A stretch of 64,000 nucleotides of DNA from Corinectria fuckeliana (Eukaryota; Ascomycota; Sordariomycetes; Hypocreales; Nectriaceae): assembly GCA_019137255.1 (NCBI GenBank), contig WPDH01000060.1:1-64000 (forward strand), written 5' to 3'. This document shows, piece after piece, positions 34,220 to 44,001 of this stretch (positions are counted from its first letter, which is position 1; each line of letters opens with the position of its first letter). Under the pieces are notes generated by a model. It did not search any database, had not been told where the DNA came from, and saw nothing but the letters and a program-made list of their open reading frames with translations. The position numbers and the translations under genes were made by a program.

Positions 34220-35743
34220 ATGGACTTCCTTCAGGTATGTCGCGTCGCATCACACATTGCGCTCCCAATGGAAAACCCCAATCCCGCTAACTTGATGCGC
34301 AAACAGCGCCTCGCGCGCTTCCTCGACCGCCCGCTCTTCCCTTGGAAGCGCCTCATCATGGGCTTCTCCGTCGGCCAGTACCTCTTCGAGAGCTTCCTCA
34401 CCCTCCGCCAGTACCGCGTCCTCCAGAAGCCCAGCCCCCCCGCCGTCCTCTCCAAGGAGGTCTCCCAGGAGGTCTTCGACAAGTCCCAGGCCTACGGCCG
34501 CGCCAAGGCCAAGTTCGAGATTGTCAACGGTCTCTGGAGCCAGATCCAGAACGTCGCCTTCATCCACTTCGACGTCCTTCCCAAGCTTTGGTCTTGGTCC
34601 GGCGACCTCCTCCTTCGGTTCGCGCCCGCGCGCTTCACCGGCGAGATCAGCCACTCTATCGTCTTCGTCCTCAGCTTCATGGTCGTCGGCCAGATCCTGC
34701 GCCTGCCTGCCTCCATCTATCACACCTTCGTCCTCGAGGACAAGTTTGGCTTCAACAAACAGACTCCCAAGCTCTTCGTCACCGACCTGCTCAAGTCCCA
34801 GCTCCTGACCTTTGTCCTCACGCCCCCGATCCTTGCTGGTTTCCTCGCCATCATCCAGAAGACGGGCAACCAGTTCTACTTCTTTCTCTGGGCCTTCGCC
34901 GCCGGTCTCCAGGTCTTTATGATTACCATCTACCCCATTGCCATCCTGCCTCTGTTCAACAAACTGTCTCCCCTTGAGGACGGCAAGCTCAAGACGGGCG
35001 TCGAGGCCCTTGCCGCCAGCCTCAAGTTCCCCCTGCACGAGCTCTACGTCATCGACGGAAGCAAGCGCAGCGCCCACTCCAATGCCTATTTCTTCGGTCT
35101 CCCCTGGAAGAAGCACATTGTCATCTACGACACCTTGATTGAGAAGAGCGAGAGCGAGGAGGTCGTCGCCGTCCTTGCCCACGAGCTGGGTCACTGGAAG
35201 CTCGGTCACACAACCAGCCTCTTCGGCATCTCTCAGGTACCTATTCCTAGCCTACCCCCCCCCTCATCGTCCGTTGAAGCTGATTAACTCCTCCAGGCTC
35301 ACTTGTTCTACATCTTCACTCTCTTCTCCGTCTTCATCAACAACAACTCCCTATACTCGGCCTTTGGCTTCCTCAAGGAGCACCCCATCATCATTGGCTT
35401 CCTCCTGTTCTCCGATGCCCTCTCGCCCACGGATCTCCTTGTCAAGTTTGGCATGAACATCATCACCCGCAAGTTCGAGTTCCAGGCCGACGCCTTTGCC
35501 AAGCAGCTCGGTTACCCTGAGCAGCTCGCCCGCTCCCTCCTCAAGCTCCAGATTCAAAACCTCAGCACCATGGACGCTGACTGGATGTACGCCAGCTACC
35601 ACTTTTCTCACCCTCATCTCTCCGAGCGCCTCAACGCTCTCGGCTGGAAGGGCTCTGAACCCGTCACCGAGGGTGTGCCTGACAAGTCCATCGAAACTGA
35701 CAAGGAGGGCGTCGCCAAGGTCACGGGCCGCGACGAGCTGTGA
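34220..35743 (+). CDS. STE24: CaaX prenyl protease 1 (M48A)
   Basis: Three exons (34220-34234, 34307-35236, 35297-35743; introns 72 and 60 nt) encode 463 aa. Exon 1 codes only MDFLQ. The zinc site is HELGH (His297, Glu298, His301) with the distal Glu376 in FEFQADAFA, the normal Ste24 arrangement. Seven hydrophobic segments are seen, for example IVFVLSFMVVGQILRLPASI and FLWAFAAGLQVFMITIYPIA. This ER/inner nuclear membrane enzyme clips the -AAX tripeptide from farnesylated CaaX proteins such as a-factor-type pheromones, and makes a second N-terminal cut. The protein ends in GRDEL, a form of the ER-retrieval signal, which is odd for a tail thought to face the cytosol. Intron 1 (72 nt) has no in-frame stop. 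Convergent with the M16 gene. Confidence 0.95.
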
Positions 35744-36115
35744 TATATTTTGCTATAGACGGAAGGAAGAAAACTACGATTGTTATACTTTGGATACTGT
35801 TCAAATCGCAAAATATAAAGGCGTAGCAGAGGTGGGCTTAAGGTATTAGGAGGAATGACTGTTGTCCGCAACAATCGGTCACTAGACTCATATTCCGGGC
35901 CTGCGTGTATAGTAGAGTTCACTTGCAGTTCGCGCTGATCACTGGCATTGCTACCCAATCAATCAAGTAGAGTAAAAGTTCAGAGCGGATTCTGACCGTA
36001 CAACATGAACCAACCAACGACTTGGCCCGTTCGCCTCTATGTACCCGCTCCCCAGTCTTTGTCCCCATCTAGCAACAGGTCAACCAACACTCTTGAGCAA
36101 ATAGACTTGGGTAAT
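35744..36115. other. Shared 3' region of STE24 and the M16 gene
   Basis: 372 bp of AT-richer DNA between two convergent stops. No gene or structure is seen. Confidence 0.6.
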
Positions 36116-39100
36116 CTAATCCTCCTCCGAATCATCTGAATCATAGGATCCCTCAGATCCGTCCAGCTCATCGTCATCCTCCTCCTCCTCCTCTTCCTCC
36201 TCATCGCCATCGGGCTTCAGGCCGTAGTCGTCATGGAAGTAGCTCAGCTCGTGCGTCTGGACCTTGTAGCCCATGCCCTTGAAAGCTGTCTCCATACCCT
36301 GAGCAAAGTTAGCTATCACGTATGTATGGAGGCTTGTGTTTGAAATATCGGGGGAGAATTAGTCATACCTCTTGCATCAACGTCGCGCAAGTTACGATAA
36401 TATTGCTCTTGCCCGGCTCGAAGCATGGCAGGATAAGGTTGCGCATCGCAGCACGCATTTCGTCGGTGGATACAGCGCGCACGCGGCGCAACATCTCCTT
36501 GTCCCAGTCCTTCGACAGGCCGCGGACAACGCCATGGACGAAGTTCTGCTGTGCGGCGCTAGGCATTGTAGACTGTTCGTCCGCGAACATGACGACAATT
36601 TGGCTGATGGTACCTTCCAGAAGATGTCGATCAATCTCCACCTCTCCCTCGGCGACCTTGCGGATGGCGTCGCGAGACGCGGCGATGGCCTTGAAGGCGT
36701 CGGGTGAGCGGTAAACACGGTATGAGAGTATACCCGTGTTGACATCACGCGAGAAGTAGGAGCCGTAGGCGTAGCCAGCACCACGGACGGCATTCCAAAG
36801 GGGACCTTCGGGAGCCTCAAGGTAGCCGATAGCGACCGTAAGGGCGGCGAGGAGCGGGTCGTCGAAGGACTCCAGACCCTTGGCCGTAGAGACAGAGTAT
36901 GAGCTGTCAAGAGTGGTCATGGGGATGATGACTGCGCCTACTGATCCAGGCTTGCGTCCCTCGTCATTGAGCAGGCTCACGGGCTTAGGGATCTCGACCA
37001 TATTCTCCTGAGCAGGTAGGGACTTTGAAAGAATGTCCCAAGTAGTAAGAGGGTCGGGAAGAGTAGCTAGATTGGCGGTGACGAGGAATCGCAGGTTCTG
37101 GAAGGTGAAGAGCGACTTCCGGACGGTGTTGAACCATGAGACAACCTTCTCGGGCTCTTTCTCCAACAGTTTCTTAAGGCGCTTGAGGTACACGGCTCTG
37201 ACAAGGACACGCTTAGCGACGGCGAGTGTAGACCTCTCCATGTGAAACGCTGTGTCGACCTCACCAGCCATGCCTCGGCCATCACGCTTGCCTTCGGGGA
37301 TGTCGGCCAAGGCCTTGGTGACGCCAGCCTTGAGTCGCTGAGGGTCGAAGATGGAGTCAAACATCATGGTGTGGATCCATTCAACGGCCGCAGCGTACTT
37401 TTCCGGCTCCACCTGGAACTGAATCATGAGGCCATCTGCATCGCCCAAGGATCTAGCAGAGCTAAGCGAGTAACTGATGGTATCCCGTTCAAGCTCCGTG
37501 ACGACCTGCTCAAACCCGACCTGCTCTCCGTTACGCAGGATGTGAGTGTTGAAGAAGTTGTCGCTGAAGATGGGCATCAGGGGCTTGAACTCGTCGGGAA
37601 CTTGAGAAGTGCCAATATGGATGGTGATGTGTACGAAGTTGGTCGGAACATCCTCAAACTGAATGAATAGCGGCACCTTGCCATTTGGCGCGGCATCGAT
37701 GAACTTTTGTGCAGATCCAGGACCCAAGCCAACAGATCGAGCGTTTCCAGCGCGAGCGGTGTCGGATTCAATGAAATGGATCGAGTCCGTACCAGGAACC
37801 GACCAGCGATCGATGAGCGAGGCGGGAATTGGCTCGTCATTCTTCTTCTTAGCCTCTTCAAGGCGCTTTCCAAGCTTAGAAAGGCCTTCGGGTCCAAGCT
37901 CTTCCTTGCGCTTGGCAATACGAGCCTCCTCCTCCTTCTTCATCTTGGAAGCCATCTCCAGAGACGGTTTGCCGAGAATGGAGATGTGATGAGCATCCAA
38001 GATCCACTTGCGAAGAAAGTCCCGCCACTCCTTGTCTGTCCACTTCTCCAGGGCTTCGTACTCGTCTAGATTCTGCAGATCTTTGAGCGTCGAGCCATCA
38101 CGTTCTCCAAAGAGATAGTCCGTGATAATGTTCGTAGCGTAGAAAGACTCGGAGGTCTCGGCGTGGTACTTGACCTGGCGTCTCTCGCGGCGGATGCATT
38201 CTCTCATGTATTCCATGTCCAAGGGATTGGAAGCAACCTCTTTCAGCAGCTCAAACAAACGCTTCTCAACGAACTCGAGCTTTTCGGTGGCAACACCCGT
38301 AGGCTGCAACCAGATGACCGAGTTGGGGCGAGAATCCCACCAATAACTGACAGAACTAGCGAGTTCTTCGCGCTCGACGATGACGTTCTCGAGAATCGAA
38401 ACAGACGAGCCGCAGAGATAGGTGAGGAGTACATTCAGTGCGGACGCAGCGATAGTATCAATGCAGTTGGGACCGAAAAAGCCGACAAGGATTTCGCCGA
38501 CAGTCTCATCTTCTTCTGGAAACTCTGCAGTGACGATGGTGGTCTCATTTAAAGCGGGAGGCTGAGCAGAGTCAATCCACGGTCTGTTACCATAGTCAGT
38601 GAACGATTCGAAGAGAAGGAGCAAGGTGAACATGAGCCTACCTCTGGAAAGGGGTATCAAGGGAGGGAATGTCATCCTTGATGGAGTCCTCAAACTCATC
38701 CAAGATTTGGACCAAATTCTCTTGGTCAATCTCTCCAACGATGACCAGGCAAAGGTTTCGGGGCTGGTACATGTCTCGATGGAACTGGCGGATGCGCTCG
38801 GGAGTCAGAACGCGAAGCGCCTCGGTCATGCCTCCGGTTTCGTATCGGAAACCGACATTCTCGGGGTAAAGCAGGCGACGGGCTTTCAAGTCCATGATCT
38901 CGGCACTGCGGAACTGAACAGCCTGCATCTCCGAGTAGACAACACCGGCATCGTTGCCGTCGCCATCGATGTGACAGACCTCGGTGACGATTCCCTCATC
39001 CGTGATGGTCGGCAGGATGATGTGTTCCAGGTAGACAGGGAGGACCTGAGCAAAGCCATCCCATCCAGCAGTCTCGAGAGTGTAAGCGGTATGATCAGTG

Positions 39101-39399
39101 GCAGTCCATGCGTTGGTGCTTGAGTAGGCACGAGATGACAGCTTGTCAAGGAGACCCTTGTACTGGTAGTTCTTTGAGCCCATGAAAACCAGATGCTCAA
39201 GGGTGTGGGGAGCACCGGAATCATCGAAGATCTCGGTAGCTAGAGTGAAGTAGCCATTGACCTTGGGGCCCTTGCGGTCCGCGACGACAACCTGCAAGCC
39301 ACTGCGTTCCGAGACATATTGGGATATGGTACAGGGAGCATAGTCGGCCTTGAAGCTCTGGATCTTGCGAAACCGCGACTTGGGAGTTTCGGGAGACAT
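36116..39399 (-). CDS. M16 zinc metalloprotease, YOL098C/C3H1.02c type
   Basis: Three exons (39399-38642, 38583-36369, 36298-36116; introns 58 and 70 nt) encode 1051 aa. The inverted zinc motif HTLEH (His65, Glu68, His69) is in GAPHTLEHLVFMGS, with the distal Glu in VVYSEMQAVQ. The layout and length match the uncharacterised fungal M16 proteins of yeast YOL098C and S. pombe C3H1.02c type, not CYM1 or mitochondrial processing peptidase. No presequence is evident (MSPETPKSRFRKIQ), so cytosolic location is likely. The last exon encodes a strongly acidic tail (EEEEEEDDDE, then SYDSDDSEED). The ATG is chosen by its ACCATGTC context; the frame upstream has no other ATG. Substrate unknown. Divergent from ZW10. 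Confidence 0.88.
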
Positions 39400-41249
39400 G
39401 GTAGATTCCCTGGGGCCTCTCAATTTCCACGGAGGACTAGGAGGGTCGTCAGCATCATTCTATAAGACGCAACCGGCCCGAACCAGAGAAAAGCAGAAGA
39501 TGATGCAGAGGGCCCAACAAATGGGAGATGTCGCGCGGACGGCGCGAACTCTTGCGCTGGTCCAAAATTGCAACGGACCCAGTCCAGCGATGATGCGATC
39601 CATGATTGGTAGAAATAATGACGAGTCGAGAACAGATAGCAAATGAATGGATCATGTCCGAGTGAAGGGGGAAAAAACTGGACAAAAGACAGGTCGTATC
39701 TGAGAGACCCTTGCATCTTGAGGTAGGTAAGAACAACTAACTCAAGACCCAGAACTGGTAGCGACTGCAAACCAATCCCTTCTTTGAGGACGATAAGATA
39801 GACCAGGATGCTCAGCAGGGCAGCTACCGCCGCGAGACCATACTGAAAGGAGTTGCGACTGAGGAGGGACATGACTGCGTAGAGTACGGCATATCAATTG
39901 AGTCCTCAGGTAACCAGACAATGCCACTCCCACTCGCTGCCAGGCCGTAGACGGTCGACAGCCCGAAGGAGGACTGGACAGAAATAAAAGCTCGTGAAGG
40001 CGGGGTAGTTTGTATGTTCTCGCAGCAGACAGGCACACAGAGGCACAGCCAGGGAGCGCAAACTCGCTGAATCCCACAACGGGAGGAAGATGAAGAATGG
40101 AAGAAGACAAAAGCAAGCAACGGACAGGCATCACTTGCTGCCAGGCAACACGAGGGCGCGCAAATGCAGTCAGCACGAAAAACGGCAGCCTCACTCACCT
40201 ATTTTCTGGGCGCGGATGCGTGAGAGTGTTGAAAAGCGCCAATCAGTGAGAACGGTCCAAACGAAACGAATAATACCCCGCTATCGACTACACTGTCGGT
40301 AGCACTGGTCTCTCGGGCGCCTGCAGTGCGTACCACAAACAGTGCCAGCGCTAACGTGGACGGAACTTTTTTGCTGCTGCTGCTGTACCTGCGAGTTAGT
40401 AGCAGTGCGTCGGTGAGCACTCACAGAGGCGACCAGGCCTCCGTTTCTTCCCTCAAGACTGGACAAAGAGGAAGAGGCGTAGATCCTTAACAGAGCCGGA
40501 ATTTGGACGGTGATGGGTTGAGATTGCAGCCTCGGGAGACGAGCGAAGGGGGAAAAGTAAAATGGATGGCCACGGGTTATAAGCGCACAAAGATATCGCT
40601 CCTCTCCTCCCTGCATAGTACTAGGTAGGTTGCCTGCATCACGGGCCCCGGCCTACGTTTGAGGAAGGAGCCTGAGCAACAGTCGCTCTTAATGCAGCAC
40701 ACAATGCACTGCACACACAGCACTGTGGTGGGGGCGGTGGAGTTGAGAACAATAGCAAGAAGCCTGCCACCTGCCTCCCGGAACAATGTCCCAGCTGCAG
40801 GTGATCTATGCTCCGATTGGCTGTTCAGCCGCGAAACGCCTTCTCATGGCCACCATTGGTTCCCCGCCCTGATAGGCCCAAAGCCCTGGACAGCTGTACC
40901 TCACCAAAGCCTTGGAAGCTCTGATCAAGAAAGTTAACAGCTTCATTGTGACGCCGCCACCTGCTCGACAACGCCACAAACTCTACACCCGAGCCGGTTC
41001 GAACATTGCGAATACCAACTCCCTAGAGATCCTCGACCCCTTAATATTACGACTGCAACGACAGTGAGACGAGCCCCGCGACAGACGATGCTCCTTGGAC
41101 CAGAACAACACCTTTCAATGACGTGACGTTTACAACCGAATCCAACACCAGCACAACTGCGCTTCTTCACTTTCCCCCTTGTGAAAAGCATTCGATCGCT
41201 ACTTGGCCTTTGAAGACTCTTTGCCTCGTTTCATTTGCAGTCTCCCGCC
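39400..41249. promoter_or_regulatory. Bidirectional region M16 gene/ZW10
   Basis: 1.85 kb between divergent starts. On the minus strand there are good splice signals (donor GTGAGT with CTAACTCGCAG downstream near 40390-40430, and GTGAGTGAGG near 40195), suggesting a spliced 5' UTR for the M16 transcript or a small upstream gene. A 150-codon minus-strand ORF with a membrane-anchor-like start lies at 39420-39872 and is listed separately. Confidence 0.5.
39420..39872 (-). CDS. Possible small membrane protein ORF (doubtful)
   Basis: This 150-codon frame starts MSLLSRNSFQYG and continues into a hydrophobic helix (LAAVAALLSILVYLIVL), like a signal anchor. The rest (for example YLKMQGSLRYDLSFVQFFPP) lacks any family feature and may be non-coding or contain an unrecognised intron. 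It lies in the 5' flank of the M16 gene on the same strand, ending 21 bp before its ATG. It could be an upstream ORF of that transcript, a separate small gene, or chance. I lean to chance or uORF. Confidence 0.2.
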   Translation of the reverse strand: MSLLSRNSFQYGLAAVAALLSILVYLIVLKEGIGLQSLPVLGLELVVLTYLKMQGSLRYDLSFVQFFPPSLGHDPFICYLFSTRHYFYQSWIASSLDWVRCNFGPAQEFAPSARHLPFVGPSASSSAFLWFGPVASYRMMLTTLLVLRGN

Positions 41250-44001
41250 ATGGCCGCACCCATCAAGTCGTCGCAGCATCTCAGCGACGCCCTTGTAGCC
41301 TTCTCCCTGGAAGGCCGCTTTCCCGACAACATCTCCCAACTCCCTCCCGTCACCGAAACCGACCTACAGCCAGCGATCCAAGCCCTAGAAAAGGCAAAAA
41401 GGGGCCTTGAAGTACCTTGACCCTGTTGCGGGAAACATGCGTAGCCTCCCAACATACTAATGGCTCCTGCAGGCCGAGCTCCACACAATCGACGAAGAGA
41501 CAAAAGAGGACGCGGGCTCTTGGGCCAGAAACCACAAAAGCCTTCAAGAGGACATTATTCGGTCGCGGACAATTGCAAATGAAATCATTCGACAGTCTGA
41601 AGCTCCAAACATCTCGGGCGAGGCCGTCGAGGAGGTCGAGGAGAAGGCCGACTTCTTGGCCCGAGAAGTCCAGTACAGCCAACAGCTCCACGGCGTGCTA
41701 CGGAAGATTCAGCACGTCAACGAGCTTCTCAGCGAGGTCGAGGCCGCAAAGAATGAGCGTCGCATCCTTGATTCATTGCACCTGCTTGAGAGTATGTTTT
41801 ACCGTCACCGCCTCTGCGGGTATCTTGACTAACTATTGCAAGAATCATGGACCGCCCTTGACGAAGTGGGTGTCAGCAAGACCTGTAGGGTCATGAAATT
41901 GCTAAACATGCGGAGCTTTGAGCTCAAGTCTGCTGTCCACGAGGTGTTTGACCATGTATGGAAGGCTTTGGTCCACGTCGATATTGAGACCCGGCAGATT
42001 GCCATCTACGATAACATCAAGGGTAATTGCTCCCATCTTGTCTCGAACGCGGTAACGCTAACCATTCACAGACGAGCAGATGAACCTCACCGATGCTGTC
42101 GTCGGCTTGATGGCGTACAAGGAAGTAGATGAACGCATGGAACAGCTTTGGCACAACGTCGATGCCGCAATCGTCTCCCCACGCATGGACATCAGAAACG
42201 ATGCTCTGCCTCAAGTCCAAGTCCAAGGAGAAGTTTTACAGTTGACAGGACAGGCTGAGCAGTCGGTCGAGGCGCTTTTATCTGATCTAGAAACAGTCAT
42301 AGTCTTCCTCACCCAACACCTCCCTTCAGACCTGCTCCCATCACTCGGCAAATTTGTGATGGCCGATGTTATTCCAAGGCTCGTTAAAGGATGGCTCAAC
42401 CCGGCCGTCCCTTCGTCGCTAAAGAAGATGGAAAGATTCCAGGCTACGATCCAAAGAGCACGAGAATTCTGCGAAACTCTGGGAAAGAACGGGTACACTG
42501 GCTTTGACGAGCTACAAGACTGGGTGGACAACGCCCCTTCGATTTGGCTGGGGAAATGTCGAGAAACAACTCTTGATGCGGTCCGATCCAGGCTACTCGG
42601 TGGGATCGGCGATTCAAAACAAGTGGAAAAGGTCGAGAAGCAGATGGTTTCCATCTCGGAGGGAAATCAGATCAAGACCTCTGGGGCAGTGGCCCCTGCC
42701 GAATCAAATGATTGGGGCGATGCCTGGGGTGAAGCATGGGACGAAGAAAGAGACCAGACTGCCGACGACCCCGAGCCTGAAGCCTCGAAGGGCGACGAGG
42801 ATGACGGCACGGATGCCTGGGGCAGGTGGGACGAGGACACTGCCGCAAAGCCGTCGAGTGGAACCAGAGACTCCGAGAAGGATGGCCAAACAGACGGAGA
42901 CGATGAAGACGACAGCGCTGCAGCGTGGGGATGGGGCGACGAGGAAACGACCGGAGAACCAGAACCAGCGCCGGCCCCTTCAACCAAGCCGAGCCACTCC
43001 CAGGAGAAGACTAGAGAGCTCGTCCTTCGGGAGACGTACAACATATCGTCCATGCCCGAGCCCGTGCTAGAACTCATTTCAGCCATCCTAGAGGACGGCG
43101 CCAAACTCACCAGAGAGGACAGCGAGGACATATCCGTCGCAGCCACAGCGCCAGGTCTCTTCGGTATACCCACTTTCGCCCTAGCTCTATTCAGGGCAAT
43201 ATCTCCTTACTACTATTCGCTCAGCGATGGTGGCAACATGTAAGTTTCTCTGGGAGTCGCCCGGGCAGTCCCACACTAACCTCGACAAGGTTCCTATACA
43301 ACGATGCCATGTACCTAGCAGAGAAGCTGTCAGAGTTCTCCTCCAGCTGGAAGAAGCGCGACGATCTAACCCCGCGTGCCCGAAACATGCTCCGTCTTGA
43401 CAACGACATCAAGAGTCTCCAAAGCTTCGCGAATCGCAGCTACGGCAGTGAAATGAATATCCAGAAGACAGTACTGCGGGATCTCATCGGTGGCTCGCAG
43501 AGCCTGATGCACCAGGACGAGACCGAAGCGTGCATCGAGTCCGGCACCACGCGCATCCGCGCCATGGCTGCCATCTGGGAGCCCATCCTCGCTCAGTCCG
43601 TCTGGACCCAGGCCATTGGCTCCCTGGCGGACACGCTCGCCACGAAGCTCATCACGGATGTCCTGGAGATGCCGTCAATCGGCCAGGACGAAGCCTACAG
43701 CATCGCCAAGCTGATCGCCACAGCCACCGAGCTCGACGACCTCTTCCCGCCTAGGAGCGGTGAGGGCGACCACCCCAGGACAGCGCAGTTCGCGCCCAGC
43801 TGGCTACGGCTCAAGTATCTCGGCGAGGTGCTGCAGAGCAACCTCAACGAAGTCCGCTACCTATGGTTCGAGAGCGAGCTAAGTGTGCACTTTACCGCCA
43901 GGGAGGTCATCGACCTGATCGAAGCCAGCTTCGAGGCGAATGCGCGGACCAAGGAGACGATCCGCGAGATCCAGGCCAAGCCGGCGCCGCTGGCTGGGTG
44001 A
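41250..44001 (+). CDS. ZW10/Dsl1-type vesicle tethering protein
   Basis: Five exons (41250-41411, 41473-41791, 41843-42022, 42072-43239, 43290-44001; introns 61, 51, 49 and 50 nt) encode 846 aa. The helical N-terminal region (for example RTIANEIIRQSE, LHGVLRKIQHVNELLSEVEA) and the C-terminal domain (RNMLRLDNDIKSLQSFANRS, MAAIWEPILAQSVWTQAIGS) fit fungal ZW10/Dsl1 proteins. These are part of the ER tether that captures Golgi-derived COPI vesicles. Residues about 430-515 are acidic and contain Trp435, 439, 443, 470, 473, 506 and 508 in DAWGEAWDEE, DAWGRWDED and AAWGWGDEE. That resembles the coatomer-binding Trp motifs in the Dsl1 loop. Fungi outside animals lack the kinetochore RZZ role, so tethering is the likely job. 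Confidence 0.88.
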
